DNA of 16,850 bases, from NCBI GenBank assembly GCA_002495525.1, contig DAFS01000060.1, positions 1 to 16,850 of the forward strand, given 5' to 3'. Origin of the DNA: Euryarchaeota archaeon UBA89. Its GTDB lineage: Archaea > Thermoplasmatota > Poseidoniia > Poseidoniales > Thalassarchaeaceae. The notes under the pieces are model-generated. The model was given only the letters and a program-made list of their open reading frames with translations. It was not told the origin of the DNA and searched no databases. A program made the position numbers and the translations under genes. Below, in pieces: positions 8,237 through 15,658 of this stretch (positions are counted from its first letter, which is position 1; the number at the start of each line of letters is the position of its first letter).

Positions 8237-9316
8237 TTGACTGATAAACTTCCGGACTTACTCGTGAGAGCACTAATAGTTGGATTAATTTTAGTTTCAT
8301 GCAGTCTTTCGGGTTGCTTAGAAGTCCCTCTTACAGATTGTCCTGATGATGATTGTTTTCCTCTATCTTCTGAATCTCTGAATGCATTCCTGTCTCTTTC
8401 TAATTCGTTTAATGTCCTCAAGTTGGCTGATGATTATGATAAACTTAGAATAAAGACATCTTCCCAAGTTGAAATTCAGAATGAAGTGGTTTCAATAGAT
8501 TGGAGCGTTGGAAAAGATGAGTCTTCAAATCTTAGTTCTATTGCTCTGAGATATAATATTGCTAATGCTGCAGTCGATACCGAAGTCATCGAAGGTTCTG
8601 GGATTACAAATGTTAGAGTTGGAAATATTTGGTTCGAAGGACGTGATGCATTACCTGAATATGAAGACCCATTTTATGAAATTGCAAGGCTTGCTACAGA
8701 AAATCCGGAAGGCCTTTGGCCTCCATTTAGTTTTGATACAACTGAGTTTGACGATATTGAATGGCAGATTACTGGAGATTTGACTTCTCTACAACAAGTA
8801 GCAACTGGGACAAATGGTACGCATACTATCATCCTTGAATTAGGAGGGGCACCACCAATGATAATGGGGATTGAAATTTATGATGGCAAAGGCTCAGATT
8901 TTTCATTGACTGTGGAGACGGGAGATTCTGCGACTATAACTTTACAGGAAAATTTACCTAGAACTGCTGTTCAGTTCATTCCTGAAAATAATTCTATTCT
9001 ATATGATGGCTTTAGAATTTGGAGTAGTACTATTCCGATTGGTATTTCAGAAGTTGAGCCATCTGAACTTGAGTTCCATGCTAGGATTGGGCCTCTCAAT
9101 AACTCTGAGTCATTGGCACAAATGAATTTTGGCAATGTATTAACAAATGTATCGTTAGAAGATGGCACCTGGTGGGAATTTTATTGGATGGATGTAGATC
9201 TGGATGAATTGGTTTCAGGTGGTGATTATTACAACATAAGGACAAATTCTACTGTTGATGTAACTATTTCTGTTTTTGATACTTGGGCAGATAAATGGAC
9301 TGACGATTTATTGTAA
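8237..9316 (+). CDS. Secreted lipoprotein of unknown function
   Basis: I do not recognise a family. The 359-residue product begins with a hydrophobic signal (about 10-24) ending in the lipobox LSGC (24-27), so it is probably anchored to the outer face of the membrane through Cys27. Cys35 and Cys40 follow closely (DCPDDDC). The rest is acidic, rich in predicted beta-strand and low in Lys/Arg. It contains at least six N-x-S/T sequons, as expected of an exported archaeal glycoprotein. No catalytic motif is visible. The start is uncertain: a TTG at 8237 is used here, and a GTG at 8264 would give a shorter, conventional signal peptide (MRALIVGL...) with Cys18 lipidated. It is divergent from the NAD kinase gene and followed 51 nt later by an ABC exporter on the same strand. 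Whether they cooperate is unknown. Confidence 0.8.
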   Translation: MTDKLPDLLVRALIVGLILVSCSLSGCLEVPLTDCPDDDCFPLSSESLNAFLSLSNSFNVLKLADDYDKLRIKTSSQVEIQNEVVSIDWSVGKDESSNLSSIALRYNIANAAVDTEVIEGSGITNVRVGNIWFEGRDALPEYEDPFYEIARLATENPEGLWPPFSFDTTEFDDIEWQITGDLTSLQQVATGTNGTHTIILELGGAPPMIMGIEIYDGKGSDFSLTVETGDSATITLQENLPRTAVQFIPENNSILYDGFRIWSSTIPIGISEVEPSELEFHARIGPLNNSESLAQMNFGNVLTNVSLEDGTWWEFYWMDVDLDELVSGGDYYNIRTNSTVDVTISVFDTWADKWTDDLL

Positions 9317-9321
9317 TCTAA

Positions 9322-9369
9322 ATATCTACAGGGTCACATTGAAACATTATGTGACTAACGAGTAGATAT
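9322..9369. repeat. Nested inverted repeat at the ABC exporter start
   Basis: Outer arms ATATCTAC (9322-9329) and GTAGATAT (9362-9369) are perfect complements, as are inner arms GTCACAT (9333-9339) and ATGTGAC (9349-9355). The loop is 9 nt, and the arms are separated by 3 and 6 nt. The outer right arm includes the first two bases of the ATG at 9368. No T-run follows, so it does not look like a terminator. It could be an operator or an RNA structure covering the start codon. Confidence 0.6.
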
Positions 9370-11140
9370 GAGCGAAAGGCGACACCCACTAAGACGTCTA
9401 TTGTCGCACCTAAAACATCATCAGTTTACGGTTTTACTAGCATCTCTATGTTCAATTCTAAACAAATTTTGGGATTTAGCACCGCCAATACTTATTGGAA
9501 TGGCAATAGATGTTGTAGTTCAGCGTGAAGAATCATTTTTAGCGAATTATGGTTATCCTGACCCTAATGATCAGTTTTTGATTTTAGTAGCTATAACAGT
9601 AGTAATTTGGGTTTTGGAATCTCTATTTGAGTATTGGTGGGGAATTCTATGGCGAAATCTTGCACAAACAGCTCAACATGAATTAAGAATTGACACTTAT
9701 AATCATATACAGAACTTGGAAATGCAATGGTTTTCAGAACAATCAACTGGTGGTTTGATGTCTATACTAAATGACGATGTTAATCAACTTGAAAGATTTC
9801 TCGATCAAGGAGCTAACGATTTGTTACAACTTGCGACGACTATCACAGTAGTAGGTAGTATAATGTTCATTTTGGCTCCTGAAGTAGCTTTACTGGCAGT
9901 TATACCTGTGCCAATCATTGTTATTGGCTCATTCATATTCCAAAGAAGGATAGGAGTTAGATACAAGAAGGTAAGAGAAGAAGTAGGCGAATTAAATTCT
10001 CTACTTAATAACAATCTACAAGGTATTACTACAATCAAGTCATTTACTGCAGAAGATAGAGAATCCGAGCGAGTTGATTTAGCATCTCAATCTTACAGGA
10101 ATGCTAACAGAGACGCAATCCGTCTCTCTGCCTCGTTCGTTCCATTGATAAGAATGGCAATTTTATTCGCTTTTACTGCCAATATGCTTGTAGGCGGTTG
10201 GATGGCATTAGATGGGGAATTAGATGTGGGTGCATACGCAATAATCGTTTTCATAACTCAGAGACTCCTTTGGCCATTAACTAGATTAGGCCAAACTTTT
10301 GATTTATATCAAAGAGCAATGGCATCAACAACTCGGGTTTTAGATTTAGTAGATACTGAGATAGGTATTGTTGAAGGTCACGAGGAATTAACTAATGTTC
10401 AAGGAAATATCCAATTTAACAATATTAAATTCACCTACCCTGAGAGAGAATCAGTTCTAGATGATATAAGTTTCAATATCAAAGCCGGTGAAACAGTTGG
10501 TCTAGTAGGTTCAACAGGTTCAGGTAAAACTACCATAACGCGTTTATTGATGAGATTTCATGACCCATTATCTGGGAACTTAGAGATTGACGGTATAGAT
10601 ATTAAAGATTTGAAACTGAACTCATTGAGAGGTTCAATATCTTTAGTTTCACAAAATACAACACTTTTCCCAGGTACTGTAAGGGAGAATATTGCTTATG
10701 GAAACCCAGATTCCAATGAAGAACAGATACGATATGCGGCTGGAATTGCTGAAGCATCAGTTTTCATATCAGAGCTACCAGAAGGTATGGACACTAATAT
10801 CGGAGAAGATGGGCATAAACTCTCTGGTGGACAAAGACAAAGATTAGCAATCGCCAGAGCTGTGTTGAAAGATGCATCGATTCTAATATTAGATGAAGCT
10901 ACCAGTAATGTCGATAATGAAACTGAAGCAGCTTTACAGCGTTCAATTGAAAAAATATCTGTAGATAGGACTACTCTGATTATCGCTCATAGATTATCGA
11001 CAATTAGAAATGCAGATAGAATAATTGTTTTAGATTCGGGATCAATCTCTGAAGAAGGTACTCATGACGAATTAATCAATAATCATGGAATCTATTCGAG
11101 ATTATGGGCAGTACAAACAGGAGAATTGGAAAATGAATGA
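9368..11140 (+). CDS. ABCB-type ABC transporter (exporter half-transporter)
   Basis: An exporter-type half-transporter of 590 residues in which one chain carries both the membrane and the ATPase domain; it would act as a homodimer or heterodimer. The ABC_membrane domain has six predicted helices (about 22-50, 69-92, 150-170, 172-192, 257-280, 285-302). The nucleotide-binding domain follows with Walker A GSTGSGKTT (381-389), Q-loop Gln429, signature LSGGQ (485-489), Walker B ILILDE (505-510) with catalytic Glu510, and switch His541. All are intact, so a homodimer with two active sites is possible. The substrate cannot be read from sequence; MsbA-like, multidrug and lipid exporters share this layout. 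No Shine-Dalgarno sequence precedes the ATG, and a nested inverted repeat overlaps it. The 3' end overlaps the thioesterase gene by 8 nt. Confidence 0.93.
   Translation: MSERRHPLRRLLSHLKHHQFTVLLASLCSILNKFWDLAPPILIGMAIDVVVQREESFLANYGYPDPNDQFLILVAITVVIWVLESLFEYWWGILWRNLAQTAQHELRIDTYNHIQNLEMQWFSEQSTGGLMSILNDDVNQLERFLDQGANDLLQLATTITVVGSIMFILAPEVALLAVIPVPIIVIGSFIFQRRIGVRYKKVREEVGELNSLLNNNLQGITTIKSFTAEDRESERVDLASQSYRNANRDAIRLSASFVPLIRMAILFAFTANMLVGGWMALDGELDVGAYAIIVFITQRLLWPLTRLGQTFDLYQRAMASTTRVLDLVDTEIGIVEGHEELTNVQGNIQFNNIKFTYPERESVLDDISFNIKAGETVGLVGSTGSGKTTITRLLMRFHDPLSGNLEIDGIDIKDLKLNSLRGSISLVSQNTTLFPGTVRENIAYGNPDSNEEQIRYAAGIAEASVFISELPEGMDTNIGEDGHKLSGGQRQRLAIARAVLKDASILILDEATSNVDNETEAALQRSIEKISVDRTTLIIAHRLSTIRNADRIIVLDSGSISEEGTHDELINNHGIYSRLWAVQTGELENE
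11119..11123 (+). promoter_or_regulatory. Shine-Dalgarno site fixing the thioesterase start
   Basis: AGGAG inside the end of the exporter gene lies 9 nt before the ATG at 11133. It favours that start over an in-frame ATG at 11085. Confidence 0.6.
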
Positions 11141-11570
11141 AAAAACATATGGAAATGAGAATTATGTCCCTTCAATGAGATTATCAGGAGTATGTGATTC
11201 ATTAGGTGTTACTGGTAAGAAATTTGGTGATGGTGAATGTGCTGTGACATGTAAAATTTCAGAGAATCATTTGAATGCTGGTGGAGTTGCACATGGTGGT
11301 CTCCATTCAACCATGCTCGATAGTGCATTAGGGGGTGCTCTTGTTTCACTGATAAAAAAGGAAGAATGGTGCGCTACTGCACAGTTAGATATTTCATTCC
11401 TAAATGCAGCATATGTAGGAGATTTTTTGGTCGCTGAAGGTAAAGTTTTACGTCGTGGTAGAAATTTAGCTCATTGTGATGGAGTTCTTTCTAATCAGGA
11501 TGGTAAAATTATTGCAACTGCAAAAGGAACATGGGCGATTTGGGAATCAAAACCAAGTAGTATGAAGTAA
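11133..11570 (+). CDS. PaaI-like hotdog-fold thioesterase
   Basis: Probably hydrolyses an acyl-CoA thioester in the cytoplasm. The 145 residues fit a single hotdog domain of the PaaI/YdiI type (4HBT family). The diagnostic stretch is HLNAGGVAHGGLHSTMLDSALGGA (about 46-69), given here by its key residues: Asn48, the HGG at 54-56, and Asp63 on the helix, which acts as the catalytic acid in this family. The following LDISFLNAAYVGDFLVAEGKV segment, with its paired strands, is also typical. The start at 11133 overlaps the end of the exporter gene by 8 nt and has its own AGGAG, so the two are probably co-expressed. The substrate is unknown. The link to the exporter may be functional, for example lipid or acyl metabolism, or only operonic. 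Confidence 0.88.
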   Translation: MNEKTYGNENYVPSMRLSGVCDSLGVTGKKFGDGECAVTCKISENHLNAGGVAHGGLHSTMLDSALGGALVSLIKKEEWCATAQLDISFLNAAYVGDFLVAEGKVLRRGRNLAHCDGVLSNQDGKIIATAKGTWAIWESKPSSMK

Positions 11571-11596
11571 GATAATCGTGACCATGCAGGCAAAGG

Positions 11597-11610
11597 ATTG
11601 ATTTTATATC
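11597..11610 (+). promoter_or_regulatory. TATA-box promoter before the small membrane protein genes
   Basis: TTTATATC (11603-11610) is preceded by a purine-rich GATTGA. The box centre is about 24 bp from the ATG at 11630, which predicts a leaderless mRNA. This would be the promoter of the cluster running into the NfeD-like gene. Confidence 0.6.
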
Positions 11611-11629
11611 ACTTCTTCGGTTTGGTTAT

Positions 11630-11965
11630 ATGGCGCGAATTGACTCATTGATTTTGGTTATGCTGGGGATTGCTCAGATGTTGATTGGAAACTCAATAGC
11701 TTTAGAATTTATAGGAGTTTTATTACAAGGTACAGGTGGAGGAACAATTGTAATGGCAATATATTTCCTTATTTTCTTATCCAAACATCAGAAAGAGTTT
11801 GATGGTGCATATTCAAAATTAGAGAACACCACTTTAATCAGAAATGAAAGTGGGGAGTTAGAATTCCAAGATGCTAATACAGTAGTTACCAGAGTTATTT
11901 GGTATGTAGTTCCAGTTGGTTTGACAGTTATTGGTATGATTGTTTGGTTAGCGAATCTCGGTTAA
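11630..11965 (+). CDS. Small membrane protein of unknown function (111 aa)
   Basis: I do not recognise a family. The protein has hydrophobic segments at about 7-22, 25-50 (containing a GTGGG turn at 34-38) and 89-110. A hydrophilic loop between them (52-88) has a charged, mildly helical character. It therefore looks like an integral membrane protein with three helices and one exposed loop of about 35 residues. A TATA box at leaderless spacing precedes it. Only 20 nt separate it from the next gene, which carries its own AGGTG ribosome-binding site. Its place at the head of an NfeD/flotillin cluster suggests a role with those membrane-domain proteins, but that is inference from position only. 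Confidence 0.72.
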   Translation: MARIDSLILVMLGIAQMLIGNSIALEFIGVLLQGTGGGTIVMAIYFLIFLSKHQKEFDGAYSKLENTTLIRNESGELEFQDANTVVTRVIWYVVPVGLTVIGMIVWLANLG

Positions 11966-11985
11966 CAAATCAATAGGTGCGATGA

Positions 11986-12234
11986 ATGTCAGGTGGAAAG
12001 AAAGGCTTTCCTGAATTATTAGATGATGCAATAGATAATCCTGCATTTGAATTATTGGGTGGATACCATTTATTCCTTCGTCGCTTTTTAATTCCTTTAA
12101 TTCTAGCTATTCTTTTCCTTTTTGTTTATGATTTATTCGATAATATAATATTTTCAGCAATAATTACCGGACTTTCTGTAGGCCCTATAATAAATTTAGA
12201 AAGATATTTGGCAGTAAGGAAACTACGGAAATAG
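11986..12234 (+). CDS. Small membrane protein of unknown function (82 aa)
   Basis: No family recognised. The 82-residue product has an N-terminal hydrophilic part with an acidic LLDDAIDNPAFELLGG stretch (11-26). Two adjacent hydrophobic segments follow (about 34-50 and 52-70), then a basic tail ending RKLRK. The positive charges flanking the helical hairpin suggest both ends face the cytoplasm. An AGGTG (11975-11979), complementary to the 16S 3' end, lies 6 nt before the ATG. It sits between another small membrane protein and an NfeD-like gene in the same direction, so it is probably part of that transcription unit. Confidence 0.7.
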   Translation: MSGGKKGFPELLDDAIDNPAFELLGGYHLFLRRFLIPLILAILFLFVYDLFDNIIFSAIITGLSVGPIINLERYLAVRKLRK

Positions 12235-12294
12235 TATTGATTTAATGCTACTGTCGCCGAAGAGGTGAAATGTAAGCTTACTCTAGAAGTATTA

Positions 12295-12897
12295 ATGGCA
12301 TCTCTCGCGGACTTTGATTTACTTTCACTTGTTGGTTATGAAGGAGGTGGCGGATTAGAATTAATTTTTGCATCTTCAGCAGTATTGGGTGGCATTCTTT
12401 TTTTGCTATGGTTTGCATTGATAATGATAGGCGGTATTACTGCTGATGTATTTGATGGATTATTCGGTACAGATTTTGATGCAATGGGTGCTGATGCATC
12501 ATTCAAGGCCCTAACTTTCCAAGGTATAATGGCATTTATGATGTTTTTCGGTCTAGCTGGTTTATGGGTTTTAGATGGTGATTCTGATCAAACTTCTTTA
12601 GCTATTGTAGTCGGTTCTATCACAGGATTCGGTTCAATGTATGGAACTGGTAAATTGTTCCAACTGTTTGTAGCGCTTCAATCAGATGGAACAATAGATA
12701 TGGACGATGCAATTGGCTCTGTTGGAACAATTTACTTGAGAATTCCTGAAGGAGGAGTGGGTCAAATACAGGTTGAATCTGGTAGTGCTATGAGAACTTA
12801 TAATGCAAAAACAGAAGATGGACAAGGAATGGCTACAGGTGAATTTGCCGAAGTAATTGACGTTATTTCATCTACTCTTATCGTAAAAAGAAAATAA
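12295..12897 (+). CDS. NfeD-like membrane protein (YuaF/flotillin partner type)
   Basis: A membrane protein with a C-terminal OB-fold domain of the NfeD family, which in bacteria and archaea is commonly encoded beside flotillin/SPFH genes. With the start at 12295 it has 200 residues. A glycine-rich N-terminus is followed by hydrophobic segments at about 22-47, 73-93 and 101-126. The soluble beta-rich domain (140-200) contains GSVGTIYLRIPEGGVGQIQV (141-160) and ends in a strand LIVKRK. That strand pattern, with glycines at turns and an R-I-P before the second strand, is typical of the NfeD OB-fold. There is no protease domain, so it is the short (NfeD1b/YuaF) form. A GTG at 12265 in frame would add ten residues and is a possible alternative start. 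A run of seven T follows the stop codon. Confidence 0.85.
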   Translation: MASLADFDLLSLVGYEGGGGLELIFASSAVLGGILFLLWFALIMIGGITADVFDGLFGTDFDAMGADASFKALTFQGIMAFMMFFGLAGLWVLDGDSDQTSLAIVVGSITGFGSMYGTGKLFQLFVALQSDGTIDMDDAIGSVGTIYLRIPEGGVGQIQVESGSAMRTYNAKTEDGQGMATGEFAEVIDVISSTLIVKRK

Positions 12898-12904
12898 TTT
12901 TTTT
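12898..12904 (+). terminator. Oligo-T tract after the NfeD-like gene
   Basis: Seven T residues begin directly after the stop codon. Archaeal RNA polymerase can terminate at such tracts without a hairpin. It may separate the small membrane protein/NfeD unit from the flotillin gene 71 nt further on. Confidence 0.4.
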
Positions 12905-12935
12905 CCAAATTATTCTGATTATGTCGGCAAAGACT

Positions 12936-12966
12936 TCATGACCTAGTCCCTGCTCTTCTAGCATGA
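12936..12966. repeat. Imperfect inverted repeat before the flotillin gene
   Basis: TCATG-AC-CTAG (12936-12946) is complementary to CTAGCATGA (12958-12966) apart from a two-base bulge, with an 11 nt loop. It lies 9 nt before the flotillin ATG. It is weak and could be chance. Confidence 0.3.
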
Positions 12967-12975
12967 GTTGAGATA

Positions 12976-14379
12976 ATGGCAGACGGTTCACCTTACGCAA
13001 CAATAATGATTTTCGCAATAGTATTAGTTTTAGTAGCAACGACAATTTTCTTTGCTCAGAGGTATAAGAGGTGCCCTCCTGACAAGATTATGGTTGTTTA
13101 TGGTCGTACCCAAGGAGGTAGAGCTTCAAGGACGATTCATGGAGGTGCTACGTTAGTTTGGCCGTTAATTCAGGATTATGCATTCTTATCGTTAACTCCA
13201 ATTACAATTAATATAGATCTGAGAAATGCACTTTCTATGCAGAATATCAGAATCAACGTTCCAAGTACCTTTACTGTAGGTATCAGTACTGAAAAAGCGA
13301 TTATGGCAAATGCTGCTGAGAGGCTATTACAACTATCTCCTCAACAAATCGAAGAAATGGCTAAAGAAATTATTTTCGGACAACTTCGTTTAACCGTAGC
13401 ATCTTTGACAATTGAACAAATTAATCAGGATAGAGACACATTCCTTGAGATGACTAGGACTAATGTGGATACTGAATTACAAAAGATTGGAATCTATCTA
13501 ATCAACGTTAATCTGGTAGATATTACTGATGAGTCAGATTATATCGAGAGCATAGGTAAGAAAGCAGCTTCAACTGCTGTTGAGAATGCACGTATTGACG
13601 TTGCAAATGCAGAGAGAGATGGAGCAGTTGGTGCAGCAAAGGCAAACAGAGTTCGTGAGATTGAAGTTGCAAACAACCTAGCAGAAGCAGAAAAGGGTCG
13701 TAAGACTGCCGAAGCGGATCAGCGTGTATATGTTGGTAACCAAGAGGCATTAGCGGTTTCTGGTGAGAACGCTGCAACTGCAATAGTAAAGAATTCCGAT
13801 GCGGATTTAGCAGAGATTGAGGCTGCAGCTAAACAGCGTGCAGCAGTTGCTGCAGCACAGGCTGAAGCAGAAATTCAGCGTGCATTCTTCAAGGAAGAAG
13901 AAGCAAGATTACAAGCAAGTGAGATTGTTCGCGAACAAATCCAAAAACAACAAATTGAAATTTCTGCTGAGGCAGAAGCGGAACGTCTTCGCCGTATCGC
14001 TCGAGGAGACGCGGATGCTATCCTTGCAAGATATGAAGCAGAAGCTGCAGGTATTCAGAAGGTTTTGGACGCTAAAGCTAGTGGTTACGCTGGTTTAGTT
14101 AAGAGTGCGGGTGGAGACACCAAAGCGGCTGCAACTTTACTGATGGTTGAGAAGATTGAGAATATGGTTGCGGCACAAGTTGAGGCGATTCGTAATATGA
14201 AGATTGACAAGGTAACTGTTTGGGATGGTGGTAGTAACACCGATGGTTCTTCAGCTACTAGCAATTTCGTAAGTAGTTTAGTACAGAGTTTACCTCCTAT
14301 CCACGATGTTGCAAAGATGGCAGGTGTAGATTTACCAGACTATCTCGGATCCTTATCAGAAGACAATACCAATGAATGA
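12976..14379 (+). CDS. Flotillin / SPFH-domain membrane scaffold protein
   Basis: A membrane-anchored scaffold that in bacteria (FloT/YuaG, FloA) organises membrane microdomains. It has 467 residues, close to the usual size. An N-terminal transmembrane helix (about 8-28) is followed by the SPFH/PHB domain (about 30-190), recognisable by the GGATLVWPLIQ motif (57-66) and the INVPSTFTVGIS segment (94-105). A long Ala/Glu-rich coiled-coil flotillin domain covers about 195-370, with EA-repeats such as QAEAEIQRAFFKEEEARLQ. A C-terminal region includes KIDKVTVWDGG (409-419), which is well conserved in the YuaG type, and a Ser-rich tail. Its codon choice includes many CGT/GCA codons, as in aapJ, which may indicate strong expression. 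It lies 78 nt after the NfeD-like gene, its usual partner. Confidence 0.93.
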   Translation: MADGSPYATIMIFAIVLVLVATTIFFAQRYKRCPPDKIMVVYGRTQGGRASRTIHGGATLVWPLIQDYAFLSLTPITINIDLRNALSMQNIRINVPSTFTVGISTEKAIMANAAERLLQLSPQQIEEMAKEIIFGQLRLTVASLTIEQINQDRDTFLEMTRTNVDTELQKIGIYLINVNLVDITDESDYIESIGKKAASTAVENARIDVANAERDGAVGAAKANRVREIEVANNLAEAEKGRKTAEADQRVYVGNQEALAVSGENAATAIVKNSDADLAEIEAAAKQRAAVAAAQAEAEIQRAFFKEEEARLQASEIVREQIQKQQIEISAEAEAERLRRIARGDADAILARYEAEAAGIQKVLDAKASGYAGLVKSAGGDTKAAATLLMVEKIENMVAAQVEAIRNMKIDKVTVWDGGSNTDGSSATSNFVSSLVQSLPPIHDVAKMAGVDLPDYLGSLSEDNTNE

Positions 14380-14434
14380 GATTCTGTCCTAACTGGATAG
14401 TCAGCCTCATGAATGATTTGTACTTCGGACTAAC

Positions 14435-15658
14435 ATGGTCGTTGAAGACGTAGTAATTGTTGGCGGAGCAAGAACGCCATTTTGCGAGTGGCAAGGTGGT
14501 AAAAGGGGAGATGGCCAGCCTGGCGGTCTATTGAAAGATACAAGTGCCTTAAAATTAGGGGAAATAGCCATTAAAGGCGCTCTAGAGAAAACAGGTACAT
14601 CTCCGGAAGATGTAGATCATGTTGTTATGGGGTATGCATTACAAACATGTGACCAAGCAATATTTGGTGCTAGACATGCAGGTTTAGGTGCTGGTATACC
14701 TCAAGAAGTACCAATGCTAACTCTATCTAGGATCTGTGGTTCGGGAGTACAATCTATTGTAACTGGAGCACAAATGATAATGCTTGGAGAAGCTTCAATT
14801 GTAGTCTCGGGAGGTATGGAAAATCTTTCTCAATCACCCCATGTCTTACGTGGAATGAGAGATACATACAAATTAGCAAGACCTCCAAAACAAGGTACAG
14901 TTCTGGAAAAAGATATGGAAGATTATCTTTTTACAAATTTATTAGATGGTATGTGTGGGTCTTTTATGGCCCAGACTTCCGATGAAATCTGTCGAAGGAA
15001 AGGAATAACGAGAATAGAGACGGATGATTTTGCGGCACTTTCACACAGTAGGACTGCTTCATCAATAGAGAATGGCATATGGGAAAAAGAAATTGTCCCT
15101 GTAGGAGATATTACATACAAAGATGAGGATCATGTAGTTCTCAATTCAACTCCTGAATCTTTGTCTCAATTAAGAACGGCTTTTGGTCCAGAAAGCCTAG
15201 TTACTGCTGGTAATGCTAGCGGAGTTGTCGACGGAGCTGCTGCAGTTGTAATTAAATCAGCATCTCAGGCTTCATTAGATGGTGATTCACCCTTAGCAAG
15301 GATTGTGTCTTGGGGTATTGTAGGTCTAGAACCAGCAATCATGGCATATGGACCTGTACCAAGCAGCCGTTTGGCTCTAGAAAAGGCCGGTCTAAGTATT
15401 GAAGATATTGATAGGTGGGAGATTAATGAGGCTTTTGCGGGTCAAGCAGTTGCTTGTATCAAAGATTTGGGATTAGATGTCGAGAAAGTCAATGTCAATG
15501 GTGGTGCTGTTGGTTTAGGGCATCCTCTTGCAGCAACAGGTACTAGATTAGTACTAACTTTAGCGCATGAGTTAAAGAGATGTGGTGGTAAATTTGGCGT
15601 TGCAACAGCATGTATTGGTGGCGGACAAGGTATTGCAATGATTATCGAATCAATTTAG
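14435..15658 (+). CDS. Thiolase (acetyl-CoA C-acyltransferase), bacterial type
   Basis: Catalyses thiolytic cleavage of 3-ketoacyl-CoA or the reverse condensation of two acetyl-CoA. It has 407 residues, the normal length. All catalytic elements of the classical family are present: nucleophilic Cys101 in RICGSG, NEAFA at 331-335, His363 in GGAVGLGHPLAATG, and the acid/base Cys393 in ACIGGGQG. The N-terminus VVIVGGARTPF is also standard. The intact Cys/His/Cys set and both C-terminal loops make it a bacterial-type degradative or biosynthetic thiolase rather than the archaeal SCP2-like thiolase paired with a DUF35 protein. It stands alone, 55 nt after the flotillin gene, without a clear TATA box. 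Its stop codon overlaps that of the convergent TauE/SafE gene. Chain-length preference cannot be read from the sequence. Confidence 0.93.
   Translation: MVVEDVVIVGGARTPFCEWQGGKRGDGQPGGLLKDTSALKLGEIAIKGALEKTGTSPEDVDHVVMGYALQTCDQAIFGARHAGLGAGIPQEVPMLTLSRICGSGVQSIVTGAQMIMLGEASIVVSGGMENLSQSPHVLRGMRDTYKLARPPKQGTVLEKDMEDYLFTNLLDGMCGSFMAQTSDEICRRKGITRIETDDFAALSHSRTASSIENGIWEKEIVPVGDITYKDEDHVVLNSTPESLSQLRTAFGPESLVTAGNASGVVDGAAAVVIKSASQASLDGDSPLARIVSWGIVGLEPAIMAYGPVPSSRLALEKAGLSIEDIDRWEINEAFAGQAVACIKDLGLDVEKVNVNGGAVGLGHPLAATGTRLVLTLAHELKRCGGKFGVATACIGGGQGIAMIIESI

Noticed and set aside
9322..9369. The nested dyad as an insertion-sequence end or attachment site.
   Set aside because: There is no transposase or integrase in the window and no second copy or target duplication that I can see.
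11085..11132. Sixteen-residue longer thioesterase start.
   Set aside because: It lies deep in the exporter gene and lacks a ribosome-binding site; the ATG at 11133 has AGGAG at good spacing.
13523..14098. Open frames antisense (13523-13783) and in another forward frame (13817-14098) within the flotillin gene.
   Set aside because: Leu/Gln/His-rich translations are shadows of the Ala/Glu-rich coiled-coil codons.
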